A program made the position numbers and the translations under genes. From Leptodontidium sp. MPI-SDFR-AT-0119 (lineage: Eukaryota; Ascomycota; Leotiomycetes; Helotiales; Leptodontidiaceae): a stretch of 64,000 bases of DNA. The DNA lies in the NCBI GenBank assembly GCA_020726505.1, contig JAHLEZ010000004.1, forward strand, positions 124,001-188,000, given 5' to 3'. The notes beneath the pieces were generated by a model. That model worked only from the letters and a program-made list of their open reading frames with translations. It was not told where the DNA came from and made no database searches. Of the stretch, positions 35,412 through 47,183 are shown in pieces (position 1 is the first letter of the stretch; every line of letters begins with the position of its first letter).

Positions 35412-37506
35412 TTACATCAACAACGCCTGCACGAACCCAATGCTCACAGTAGCCATAGTCACCATGTACGCCGAAACCGCGAACGCATCCTGCATACTCC
35501 TCTCAAACACAGTCAACAAGATCGCTACAACGAGGCTTCCCAACCCAAAAACAACAAAAATGATTATCCAGATCTTTCTAGTATCCCAGCCTTCCACGAA
35601 TTGGAGTCTCCAGCCTGGATTCACGCCTTTGATTGGGCAGCATTTCAATTGCTCTCTCAATTTCTTCGGGAAACGAGACAGGCAGATGGAGTCGGCACTT
35701 GCACATTCGGGGCTGTGGAAGAGATGAATCATATGTTTGTATCCTATTGGGGGCATCGCATCTGGTGGAGCGGGTGCATACTTGTAGTCGGCATTCTCAG
35801 GCGGTGGCATGTCATCGATCTTTCTGACATCCACGAGATCGCTTCTGTGCATTTCGAAATAAACAAATTTGATCCATACCAACGTACGAAGAGAGAGCTT
35901 TGATAGCCACCTGCCCCTCATCGAGTGGTAATTGTGTCGGAGAATTCGAAATAGTGCTTGGTCCGATGAAGCTTGGAGGGTGAACAAGTCCAACTGTACA
36001 AGTCGAGTTGCATATCGTCCCTCATCATGACAGAGCAAGAGGAAGAGCAAATCGGTCGTCGGCGCGGCGTGAAGATCTGACATTTGGATGTGCGACGAAG
36101 CTGCAGATTGACTTTGATGGAGCGGAAGATCGCCTTCACCGCTGCTGCTTCCATGTCTGAAACATCCCTTCATCTTTTGAACCAATTTCGAGGCTGCAAA
36201 TGAGAAGTTAAAATTTGGTCTCCGTTCGAAACCATTTGCCGAAGCAGTCCACTCTCCTCTTCATTTTCATTGGGCTTGTCGCTTGATCCTACTCGACGAT
36301 TGTCCTCTTGCATCATGTTTTGATATTCTTCAGCCTGTGTCAACAGACCAGAAACGTAAAAATAACAAGTCGTAATCAGGAACGCTTCAAGTAGGAAGTT
36401 TACAAATCTTTTGTAAACCACGCCAACTGATGATGCCAAATTAATATTCAGATATCTGGCCAGTTCTTGGTCCAGGGAACGTATGAATTCGGTTGCGACG
36501 ACCATACTCTGATAGATGAATCCAATCCACCCAGCCAATTTTACGGCACGAATAACCCCGCGGCTACAAAGTGTGACGACGAGTTGAGCAAACTTGAAAC
36601 ACTTTCGTTTATCGTCCTCCTGCCCATGGCTTTCAGCCTGTTCAGATTTAAGCGGAGAGCCACTCGTTGTTCTGATGTTGCGAATGACCACCCTATCTCT
36701 TCCTCGCAAATAGTCTCCTGTTGCTTTGACCATGCGATTGAAGTAGTTCAAGCACCTGTGCCATTCCTTGTAAATTCCGTCGTATCCGATAGCATTTGCT
36801 GCCCCGATAGATAGCTCCAGACCAGGACAACCATTTCCGCAGCCCAGTACCATGATCTAAACAGACAATTAGGAAAATAAACCCAACGACCACAAGATTG
36901 TTTACTACTTGTGGTATGTGTGTTTGTCCCCAGGGTATCCTGTTTATCAGCCCCCAGTACTGTTCAAAGGTCGATTTTGTTCCCTGGAGTGCTCCAATGC
37001 TCTCGTGATATGATGTGCCTCGCTATCGGGCACCATCCTACTCTCATGCAGACCGCTGCGGTCGGGTTTGAAGACTTGTTTGTATCGCTCAATGCCTCCA
37101 GGTCGAGTCTCGACAAAGTCGTCCCAAATCTTCACCCCGCATTTCTAAGTCATGTTAGTGACAACGGCTACTTATAGAATCAAGCTCTTACACAATGCCA
37201 CTTCACCCTAGTCTTTCCAGTTGGTGGCTCCGGGTCGCTCCCGAGAGTCAATAGATCAGAGATGCCATTTTTGTAAGCTCTTAAAGAGTTTACAACTGCT
37301 CCGAACTGAGGAACTATCCATAGAGATGCATGTGGTTCGTTGTTCATTCGAGAATGTTGCACCCGCCCCTCTGTCTTTTCAATTGATCCAACCTCTGTAG
37401 TGACAACAGATTTTGACCCGGAGGAGTGTAGAAAAGAGATGGAGAGGAGGAAGCAGAGTAGCAAGGGGAAGGGCGAGAAATAACGTGGAGGCAGTGCGAA
37501 TGTCAT
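35412..37506 (-). CDS. Large secreted-side membrane protein with C-terminal two-helix module, family unknown
   Basis: Best model: exons 37506-37192, 37144-37076, 37022-36909, 36856-36253 and 36193-35412, 627 aa, stop at 35412. A signal-like N-terminus (SPFPLLLCFLLSISFLHSSG) is followed by TRVKWHCKCGVKIWDDFVE, a Cys-X-Cys motif I have seen in similar fungal proteins. IYKEWHRCLNYFNRMVKA and a central helix (FLLEAFLITTCYFYVSGLL) come next. A conserved block follows (LLFLLLCHDEGRY ... RWLSKLSLRTLVWIKFVYFE ... YAPAPPDAMPPIGYKHMIHL). The C-terminus, GWDTRKIWIIIFVVFG onward, is two membrane helices. Introns 2 (37023-37075) and 4 (36194-36252) have weak donors and are the least certain. The gene converges on the NLR with a 187-bp gap. 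Upstream ATGs at 37554 and 37644 are alternatives. Confidence 0.6.
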
Positions 37507-38973
37507 TTGAGTCGAGCAGCAAGTTCCCAGATATTGGAGTGCAGCGTAGATCATGGAAAGGGCTATTTGGTTTTGGCTGGCGCAGAGAGATGGGACAGGA
37601 CAGGACAGGTGAATGTTGGATTTGTACGGACCGTTTCCATTCATAGCGCTGCACCGCGTCGCATCCAAGATGAGAGAGCAGAGCAACGAGGAGTCTTTGC
37701 TTACCTGTCTTACATGCCTAGTGGTTAGATAGCGTGGCTTAATTTAAGATCACATTGATCAGTCCCGATGGTCATCAAATCTAGAAAGCAACAAAAGCGA
37801 GAAGAATGCTTCTACGTCTCATATATTGAGAAAGGGAAGTCAATAACAGAGTGGGAGGTGAATTGACATCCTAGCCACCAACTATTTCCTCTGCCTCGCT
37901 CAATTTGTTTACTCCCACCACATCCCCCGATCGATATTCCCCTGCTACCGTACTCAATACGGCCAGTCACTCCGTAAAGTCCAACCAAATACTACACTAG
38001 CTCATAACCTCTCGTGGTACTACCTATCTACCTACTCTATTTATTGGCTGGGTGAGCACGGTAAGAGAGGTTTTGATTGGATGATTTGGGGACACATCTC
38101 GGGATTGGCTGCCCAAGCGGGCTATTTTTTCTACGAAGCATCTGCAGGGCAGACATGCATGAAGGGGCTTGCTTGGTTGGGCTCACCGACCGACTGAGCG
38201 AGCTGGGCTGAAAAAGGGCGAAGAATTCTTTTTAGGGCGAAGGTAGCTATACAAAGTACCGCATCCTCACGCAAAGACTCCAAATCACAAAATCAATATT
38301 TGACAAAAAACTCATTATTCCTTTTCCTGCTTGATGGCGTGACAGTCCCGTTTTCGTTCACCGCCCCATCAATCTTCTAATCTAAGAAGAGCTCCTTGAG
38401 GACTCAGGAATCGTGTGTCGACGCCAACAACCTATTAACAACGTAATACGATACTATTCGGAGATACATCTTTGGGACCTTCCAAAGGAGCAATCAAATC
38501 ACCTTCATCAACGCCCACACCTACAAGCGATGGATCACCAAGCACAAAGCTGCCCGACGTGCAAGACCGTCATCGTGTAAGTCTCCTCGCGACCCCCTCT
38601 CTCAGGCAAGGCAAGCGAAAGCCCATCTCCTCCAAACTTTCTCTATTTTCCATCGTCTCCCCTAGCTTGACTACTAATACTAATGCCACTTGCGAACAAT
38701 GGCCTAGGATAGGGGTCAAACATCAGAATTGAGCGGAGCCAGAGCGTCAGCTCACACAACAATATGTAACGGACGGAGTATGATGGCGCAAGCGAGTTTT
38801 GATTCTGGCGGCACCCAAGCCAATACAAAACAAAACAAAAAATTGCCAACTTTTGGGTATCCCCAAACGCGACAGCACAGCTATTGGCCTAGCCAGAAAG
38901 TTTCACAGGGTCGCTTTCGAAGAGACATGACCTGTTTGTTATTCGTCAGAGCAGCAAGCGAGCGATAATTGCA

Positions 38974-39010
38974 GACCTGGCAGGCGTTCGGATGAACTGC
39001 TCCCAGCTGC
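38974..39010 (+). repeat. Diverged direct repeat, copy 1
   Basis: Begins GACCTGGCAGGCGTTCGGAT and ends CCCAGCTGC; the second copy starts at 39200. The two differ by a few substitutions and a small indel. Confidence 0.7.
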
Positions 39011-39199
39011 ATACATGCATGCTCTGACCTACAGCAAGCAAGTCTAGCCTCCTCGGCTCCCGAGCTTGGATGGCTAGTAGTCTCTGTATATCGTATCGAC
39101 ATTTTCCGTCAGCCTGATAAGTACCATCCCATGCTGGAGAAGGAAACCAGGCAGGCGCCGTCGAGACTGATGCATGATTGAATAGAGGAGTTTGCCGTG

Positions 39200-39236
39200 G
39201 ACCTGGCAGGCGGTCGGATGACCGCTCCCCAGCTGC
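39200..39236 (+). repeat. Diverged direct repeat, copy 2
   Basis: Begins GACCTGGCAGGCGGTCGGAT and ends CCCAGCTGC, 226 bp after copy 1, in the long leader of the C2H2 gene. Confidence 0.7.
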
Positions 39237-39747
39237 GTGCTACTTACTCTCTGATCTGGTTCAGCGGTAGCGGCTGGCCTAACTGTCTTCTCTTGATCCC
39301 GGGGTGTAGATGGCTGTCGATTTAGTCTTTGCAGACATACACGAACTGTCGCGAGCTATGGTAGCAAGAGCCTCGTCTCAACACTGTACATATCTGGCAG
39401 TAGTCTATCCGATTTAGAGCCACAGAAGCAAACTCTCGCAAACGAACCTCTCTTGACTTCGACTAGAGCCGAAAAAGCAGGCGGAAAGGAAACTTACCTC
39501 GCTTAGTTCGGCTTCGTGTTGTTCTTTCTCGAGGGGCCCCTCGTAGTGGAGATGTTGATGTGACTTTACATATCAGTGCGATTGCTCGGGGTGCAGGGAG
39601 ACGAGGGTTCAAGCTCGTGTTGTCGCGTTTGACTGACGGTGTTTTCTCTAGGACTCATGAAAAGACTGACTGATCCTGCCGAGCTGTCGCCCTACTTTCC
39701 CATAGTCCCCTCTCCCTCCAGATGACTCGGCGGGTATCAGTCGCAGT

Positions 39748-40878
39748 ATGGATTTCAATGTAGGTCTGCTCAATCAAGAACACAAACGCTTACCTCATTC
39801 AGGGGCTCGCTTGCCCCATACATACTCCGTACCCGCGCGTGATGCGACGCGACTGACTGCCTGCCCGTCCTCAATTCTGATGTTTCCCCAACGCTGAAGT
39901 GTCAAAGGAGCACTGCTCTCAGACCTAACTCCAACTCAAACTCACCACCCTCTCCCAAGTACGATATCTGGTCAGAATTTGTGGATGTTGACAATAGGAT
40001 AAAATCCACTGCAGCCAGCGATGGCAGAGAATACGATTTCGATTATGGATTCAACCCCAACGACTCCCTGGGTAGCGGCGAAACTTTTCCCTATGCGAGT
40101 CCCGACTTCGATCTTTTCCTCGGTGCAGTAGGGGAGGCGAATCCGATGGGAGAAGGTCTCCCCGCACCAGCCTACCAGCATGATATGTTATCATGGCAAG
40201 AGTTGAAGGACCCCGAGTATTTCGATTTCTCCGGCCTTTCTACTCAAGATGAAGGCGGAGGAGTTGCCAGTTTAGGCTTCGACCATGTACAGGACGGCAC
40301 GGGGAACCAGTTCGTAATCCCAAGATATTTAACACGGCTTCGCTCGCTATCTTGCTAACAACTCGGGGTTTTCAGGACCACGGAGAGCAATTTGACATTT
40401 CTCCCTATTGCGGATGATAATCTAGCAGCAAACGATACACCAGAAGCACTTCTTGTCCAGTCAGCATCCAAGTCCTCGTAAACCACTTCCAACGCCATAC
40501 ATCCACTCAAGAACAACTGAACACATACCTCCAAGCATCCAACTAACTCTCCTCTCTTCAAACCCCCCCAGATCACGCAAACCAACCAAATCCAAATCCG
40601 GACACGGATACAACTCCAACTCCAAGTCTAAAACCACCCCAAAGTCCTCCTCAAACTCCCATCTGCCCTCAAGCTTCACCTGCACCTTCACAAGCTGCAC
40701 CCGCGTCTACAAGTACAAAGGTGACCTCCAGCGGCACCAGCGATTGCACTCTCGGTCTCTGATGAAGGCGTTTCAATGCCCGTTCGCGCCGTGCACGCCG
40801 GCTGGGAATAAGGGCTTTGCGAGGAAGGACCATTTGAAGCAGCATGTGAGAGCGGTGCATCATTGTGTTTCTGGATGA
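39748..40878 (+). CDS. C2H2 zinc-finger protein
   Basis: Proposed exons 39748-39759, 39960-40309, 40376-40477 and 40572-40878 sum to 771 nt, 256 aa. The first exon codes only MDFN; the next begins YDIWSEFVDVD after a CTAAC branch site and a CCAAG acceptor. The N-terminal half is acidic and Asp/Tyr/Phe-rich, like an activation domain. After a Ser/Lys linker come two C2H2 fingers: CTFTSCTRVYKYKGDLQRHQ-x-LH and FQCPFAPC ... GFARKDHLKQHVRAVHH. This suggests a small sequence-specific transcription factor. The 200-nt first intron and the third-intron acceptor (40571 preferred over 40535, both in phase) are the weak points. Confidence 0.65.
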
Positions 40879-42779
40879 GAGATGATAAATGGTAGATGGT
40901 AGATGTAATAGGGGCGGGGAAGGAGTAATAGGAGGAGGTAGAGATAGATAGGCTGGGAGAGTGGCGGATGTTGGATAAGGAAGAGGGGAGGGGAGGTCCG
41001 GGGCCGTGCTGTGTTGTGCTCTAATTACTTTCTAGCTCCTCCCCTATTGTTAGTTTTATTTGTCCTCTTCTCTTCCATCAATATCCCAAGTCTCTAAGCG
41101 GGTAACACTGTCCCCATCAAGATATCATTGACAAACATAACGACGACTGACTTATTAACAACATTCCAACTCATCCTTTCCAATCCTTATATCCAATTCC
41201 CATCTCCAACTACGATACTATATATAATCAAAAAAGCAAACAAATACCCTCCAAGCATCCCCCTCCCTCCCTCCTCCCTCACTCGCACGCACGCACGCAC
41301 GCACTCTTTCAACTCAAGACCACCCCACCCCACCCCAACCCAATCTTCCCCTTTACTAAATTCTCAGCAGGAAACCCTCGTCTATCCGCGTTGGTTACGA
41401 TATCACATTTATAAGTGATTTTAAAAGACGCAATGGTGCGTTTATATAGGAATGAATGTTGATATTATTAATCAAGTGCAGCGAAGAGCAGAGAAGTAAG
41501 TGAAGTGAAGTGAACCGAAGCAAAAAAAAACAAAGAAAGGAATATTTCAAAACGGTAAAGGACCAGGATACCGTACGGCCCTAGTTTATTCTATCTTGAA
41601 AAGAGCCTATAAAGGGTTAGTTCGCGGAACTAAACTATAAGTATGGCATCTAGGCCCCCTCCTTCACTCTTCGATATTAATCAAATTCCCCGATTTTGAA
41701 CTCAAGCTACATTTTGAAGTTCGAAGTTTTAATCGTTTTTCTCTTGAACTAAAAGCTCATCTTACCTGACTACCAGACCAAGTAATGGTCCAATTTGTAT
41801 GCATACATGCATACATGTAATAGGGGGTATCAAATCGAAGGGTAATGCAATGAAGGTAAAAACATAGGTATCATAACTCATAGGTGGGGTATCTGCGCTC
41901 GCAAAAACAAAGGCTCGTCCTCCTCTTCACTTCTCATGCCATCTCATCTCATCCCCCTTCCTTAGTCCAAACTCATATACAGCACTCAGCCAATCTATAC
42001 AACGCATCCGAATCCAACCTCTACTCTTAGCTGAAATGCAAAGCCCCAACTCACTCATTCACTTATTTAGTTACGTCAACTCTCCTTTAAAGAGAACAAT
42101 CGAAAACGGTAGTCTACTACAAAAATGCCTAAGTAACAACTATAACTAACGCGCCTAAACTTAAACTCCTACCTGCCCTGTTCTTATCTGCCGCACTCGC
42201 TACCTGTTTAATAATTGTAATATTCTGATAATTCGCTAGAATCCCTTTACTTATCTTGCCTTGATGGCTAAGAGCCTGCAACTGGTCGTGAAATGCAGCG
42301 AGTATATTAGTGCCTCTTCTAAGGGGACAGAAACTGACTTCCTAGCCGTTACCTAAGGGAATAATAAGAACGTCACGAATCAGCCCCGACCTTCCACCGA
42401 CAACACCAGCTTAGGAACAAGTTTTCAAAGAGGCCAGGGTGATGTGACGGTAGTAAGACCTTGTCTAGAGTCAGCGAAGTAAAGTGTCTATTTTAAGCCT
42501 GAATTATTTGTTTTTCGAACTTGTAACTTTTGGTAGAAATTAATAATATTTTGAATTCGCGGCATTACTTCATAACTTCAAATCCAGCTCTTCCTACCAG
42601 TGTTCAATCTACCTGCAGCTACCCCATTACTATTATTCACTAGTATTGATCCACTTCTGACATGCTCTGAAGAAAAGAAAAGCGGTTGCTTTCCACTTTC
42701 CTCCCAGGCCAAAATTGAGCGGCCCAAACAGATCCTCATCAATCTCCATACCAAAACTTTCCATCTCAAAACTACCAAT
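40879..42779. other. No gene seen (1.9 kb)
   Basis: AT-rich convergent spacer with a short CGCA microsatellite at 41284-41303 and poly-A at 41523-41530. No protein-like frame. Confidence 0.4.
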
Positions 42780-44607
42780 CTATGTCACAGCCTTGACAAG
42801 AGGAGGAGCGCCACCAGAAGAAGTAACAGTGATACCCGTGGGTTTATTGCCCTTGATGGAGATTGCCAAGCTCCAGTTTGTGACGCCGCCGGCGACAGTA
42901 GTGCCTTTGACCATGACTTGAGAGGAAATTGGGGATGGGCCTTGCACAGACACGGAGAGGATGGAGTTCGGGTTGTTGACCTGGGCGTTTATGGTGAGCG
43001 TGATGACACCGCGGGCTTGCGAGGTCACCCCTGATGCGCTCAAGATCTTGTCAGCCGCGGTTGCAGTCGCCGAGGGGGCGGTCGAGGTCGAGCTGGGTGA
43101 TGTGGGTGAGGCTGCGGAGGAGCAGACTGGCGGGGAGGGGCAGACTGTTGGTGCTGGCGCGGCTGCTCCTGGCCATGGATTCGTCAGTTGCCCGATACGG
43201 AGGCATGTCGTTGGGGGTGTGGCAAGGGGGTTTCCTGGGATGTAGGGGCCGGAGCCTAGGGCGAGGAAGGGCATGATTTCAAAATTAAGCGCGAGTGGGA
43301 CATCGCCAAATGCCAGCAGCTCAGGGAAGACGAAATTGAAGATGGGTTGGATGAATTGGCCTGCGGTGAGGCCATTGCCGGTGGTAATTGTTCCTGTTGA
43401 GAGACGGAAGCCGACTTGCTGTGTGGCAGGCGTGATGAGGGTTTTGCCCAAGCGGAATATGGCGCGTCCTAGAGGTGCAACTTGACTGGGTTGAAGAAGC
43501 ATGATGTTTCGCTCCGTAACTGTGCCATCGCATGGATCGACATCCATAGCAAACCACTGGATAGTGGTCGACGGGTCGGTAGTAAAAGCAACGGCGCGAG
43601 TCTCAGCAACTTCGACATTGGCTCTAGCACTAGCAATACCGAAGATCGCCTCTTCGACATTGACATAAGCTGGTTTGGTTCCAGGAGCCGTATAAATTCC
43701 AAGGTTGGCCGTCAAGGCATTGATGGTGAGAGTACCGCCCACAGTGGTACCAGTAAAGGTGATAAAATCACCAACGGCCAAGGGGACCATAAACATTGGG
43801 TCTGGTGCACCTGCAGCAACAGGAGGGGCTCCAAACGTACTATAAAATGATGAGTATTTATTTATCGAGATTTTCAAATCACTTACAACGAGGTAGATGG
43901 TACTCCGCCTACCGTTGGACGGTTCTTTGCTGGGCATTCAACGGTGTTGGCTGTGGTTGGAATGCAAACCGGGAAACCACTTTGGGCGTGTATACTTGGG
44001 TTGTTGGGATCGGCCGTCCAGAGGGGGGCATCAGTGTACGGTATACCGCTATAGAATCCGGTAGGACTGTTAATAACGCAGTCAAGAGGACCGTTGGCGG
44101 AGGTGACGGTGAAATGTCCAGTCGCCGAATTGATAGAAGCGATAGTGCCTTGAAGTACTTGGGCCGGGTTCTGGGCGATAAAAACGAGACCGGCAACATA
44201 CGCGCCGCCGACAACATTGCCTTGGACCTTCAAAATATAAGCATTGACCAGAAATGAATCTTAAGGGGTGGCTAACGGTTGCGGCCCAAGTTACACCTGG
44301 GGAACCAAATCCCGGAAGGGCACCCGTAGCACTCAGTTCTTGCCAAGAGACAGTAATTGCTGGAAGTGTTACAAGGCAATTATCGGGGATAGTGATCTTG
44401 ATGCCGTCAAGTGTCAATGAACCTCCAGTCAAAGCATTTCCAGTTCTGAAGGTAAGTCTTGTTTCGTCGTTAGCCACATTGCATTTCCAGACATATACAA
44501 TTCACTTACGCGTTGATCTCTCCCGTCATCTCAAATCCAACCTGAGCAATGACTGTCACTGCTAGGAGCAGCAGTCCCAGCAGGCGCCGGAGCAGTAGTG
44601 TATCCAT
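42780..44607 (-). CDS. Secreted protein of unknown family (paralogue of the 57.4 kb gene)
   Basis: Four exons (44607-44510, 44445-44295, 44227-43887, 43839-42780) give 549 aa, with intron phases 2, 0, 2. The signal peptide is MDTLLLRRLLGLLLLAVTV. Shared blocks with the second copy include ITIPDNCLVTLPA, GFYSGIPYTDAPLWTAD, GFPVCIP ... VECPAKNRP, YVNVEEAIFGI, FTTDPSTTIQWFAMDVDPCD, and LTAGQFIQPIFNFVFPELL. A Ser/Thr/Ala linker then leads to a C-terminal beta-rich region (LSASGVTSQARGVITLTINA). The linker is probably O-glycosylated. I do not recognise a named domain; a wall-associated or extracellular role is inference from the signal peptide and neighbours. Confidence 0.8.
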
Positions 44608-46213
44608 GTTGTTGATTGGATATAGAACCACAATCTTAGGAAGTGGTAAATATTGAGTTAAGAAGGGTTCCGCGTCAAAAAGCTGGCACAGTTTGAACTT
44701 CAAGAAAATAAATCAGGAAGCTCGGTACACATATAAATTGAGCAGTGAGAGCCCAATCATCTCCACATGAGGAGGTTGGGTTCCTGATTATTTCGCGGCT
44801 CGTTGTCTCACCACCTCAAGCCACCCTGTAAAGGTCGAGACTTGGATCATATTCCCAAAACCGAAGTGCTGCAGAAGCATGATTGCAGTTGCATATCCAG
44901 ATCCATTTGCATATCCAGCCTCAGGTGCAGCGTGTCGAATGACCATTGGCTATCGAAAATATCAATAATTAAGCCTTGAAATAAGCCTTGAGGCAGACGC
45001 ATCCACAAACGCCTTTCTTCTTGGCGAATGTCACCAGTGTTCTCCATGAGGACGTCCACAACTTGGGAAGATTTGGATCCGAGCGGCTGAGGTCAAGCTG
45101 TGGGCGGAGGTTGCCCCGTTGCCTCCCTTGCTTCCTTCCCACTGACAGGTGGTGCTCGGTGGTGCTCGTATTATTATCAGAGCGCGAAAGCCTCCACCCC
45201 AACGTGAAGCTTCCCGAGCTGAATACAATCCTCGTTGGAGCCTTGCGGAATGTTGCGAGTATTTGATAGGAACATGTGGCATTTGTAGATCTGGTACTAC
45301 TGGTATAGCAACGCTAATAATATGGAACGACCTATTAATGAGAGAATCTAGATATGCCTACTTTCGACTACTTCCCAAGGTATCTAGGTACGTACTTTCT
45401 GCGCCGTTGGGCTGACCGCTTGTTCACGTGTCACTGTACGGGTAACCCAAATAGGGCTTAGGCTAGGACTGCAGGTCTTAATCCGACTTAAGATACTAAC
45501 TACCTTAGGTAGTATTTGCCGTAGCTCTCGAACTATTATTATTCTGTACTGTTCTCCTTCCTTCATATCTCCACTAATCCGCAACCTCACCAAATGGGGA
45601 AAGACGTGAGTTGCCATTTGAGACACCAATAAGCTGGCTGGTTTGGGTCGGACATTCTCCGAATCGAGTGACATCCATCTGACTGCAGCTGCGCTCTGCA
45701 TTCGGCCTGGTCTCTGGACTCTGCATTGGATCGTGCATCTGAATTATGCCGCAGGGCCGGGTATCAATCCGAAGTCGTAGTTGCCCTGTCTGCATCCTAG
45801 GCCTCACTATTATTCTCCGTAGATTGGGTACCTGCTGTGGAGGGCCAGGGCAGCATCCACGCCCTCTCACACCACACCATCACCTTACGCACGGGAGATG
45901 TTAAGCAAGTAAGCAAACAGAGGAGGCTGTCAGGAACACCAATCAAGATTTCTGGACTCCCTCAGGTATCTTTCGGCCTTTCCCCCATCCACGTGATGAA
46001 CCTGAAATACCAAGGTAGATGAGGAGAATATGGAGTTAAAATTGCAAGGTGATGATAATGATAGTAAGGAACATCATGTCATAGATTCAAATCAAGAGTG
46101 ATCCATAGCATCGTATATCAGCGTCGTCATATTATTAATCCCTCCAGTAGCTTCTCCACCTGTCAGTCCTTCTCTTCCGTTCTCTGTCCTCTCTCACTCA
46201 TATTCTTAATACA
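44608..46213. other. No gene seen (1.6 kb)
   Basis: Contains the promoter of the preceding minus-strand gene near its left end. Small mutually overlapping frames at 44969-45701 only. Confidence 0.4.
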
Positions 46214-47183
46214 CTACATCAACAAAGTCAAACAGCTCAGCACCACCTGCACAGCGACGACACCAGCCCACTGGATCTCAAATGAAGCCCGAGCACTGTT
46301 AGTCTGCACCGACGTGGCCGTGGCCGCAGCAGCAGAGGAGCCAGAAATTCCAGCCTTAGAAGTCGAGCTCGAGCTCGAGCTCGAGCTCGCCGCCGCCGCG
46401 CCAGTAGAGGTCGTTCCAACCTCAGTTGAAGTTATGCTCGCAGCAGCTCCAGTCGCCGTCACGGTGGAGTGGTCCTCAGTCTTGGTCGAAGTATGGTCCT
46501 CGGTCGTGGTAGTGGAGTGGTCTTCGCCAGTTGTGGTAGAAGAGTGGTCTTCGCTAGTTGTGGTAGAATGATTATCCTCCGTCTTGGTAGACGACTCATC
46601 ATTGCTGACCAGCGAGCCTCCTTGGACCTGGGCCGGCGTTGTGACTGTGGTTGATCCTGCGGCCGCTGCCTTGTACGCTGCAAGAGAGTTTCCAGATGCC
46701 GGAGGATTGATGACGCCAACCATTCCGCTGGCGCAGTGCTCGCCTTGGCTGCAGTAGTACCAGATGGGGTTTGTGTCGGCGATGGTAATTTGGAAGACAT
46801 TGGGCTGTTGAGCGTCGATGAGCAATGTTCATGAGACTGGAGAGGGATTTACTTACGGCTTCCTCACTGGCTGAGGGGACGTAGCCAGAGAAAAATCCAT
46901 TTGTTAGGGATCCTGTCCCGCATGGCGAATCAAAGTCTCCTTGCGTGACGCTGTGGTTCTTGGGATAGAAGTGAAATTCTACTGTGTCTCCGATTGCAGC
47001 GGTGGCAGTGTCGGGATTGAATACGATGCCTCCTTTGCCGACTTCGATCCTGATTTTACTCCCATCACCACCTCCGTTACCAGGACCTTTTCCAGAACCG
47101 GAGCCGGAGCCGCCTGACTCGCCCTTGGCAGCGACAAGAGTAGCAAGCGCTGCAACGGCCAGAACACTGAATTTGGCGTACAT
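46214..47183 (-). CDS. GPI-type secreted cupredoxin (serine-rich)
   Basis: Two exons (47183-46857, 46804-46214) with a 52-nt intron give 305 aa. The signal peptide MYAKFSVLAVAALATLVAA is followed by a Gly/Ser linker. Then comes a plastocyanin/azurin-like domain: IVFNPDTATAAIGDTVEFHF, the ligand His in NHSVTQGDF, and WYYCSQGEHCASGM, which supplies Cys, His and Met type-1 copper ligands. The C-terminal half is Ser/Thr-rich with tandem EDHSTTT-like units and a poly-Ser run encoded by a GAGCTC hexanucleotide repeat near 46365-46388. It ends in a hydrophobic tail suited to GPI addition. Fungal members are extracellular or wall-bound proteins of mostly unknown function. Repeat-driven length change is likely. 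Confidence 0.88.

Larger units (their letters stand above)
37507..39747. other. Long divergent spacer upstream of the C2H2 gene
   Basis: About 2.2 kb without a supported gene. Contains the diverged repeat pair annotated separately and several short ATG frames that could be upstream ORFs of the C2H2 transcript. Confidence 0.4.

Noticed and set aside
37379..37728. Short ORFs on both strands near the start of the 627-aa gene
   Set aside because: They overlap the supported first exon in other frames.
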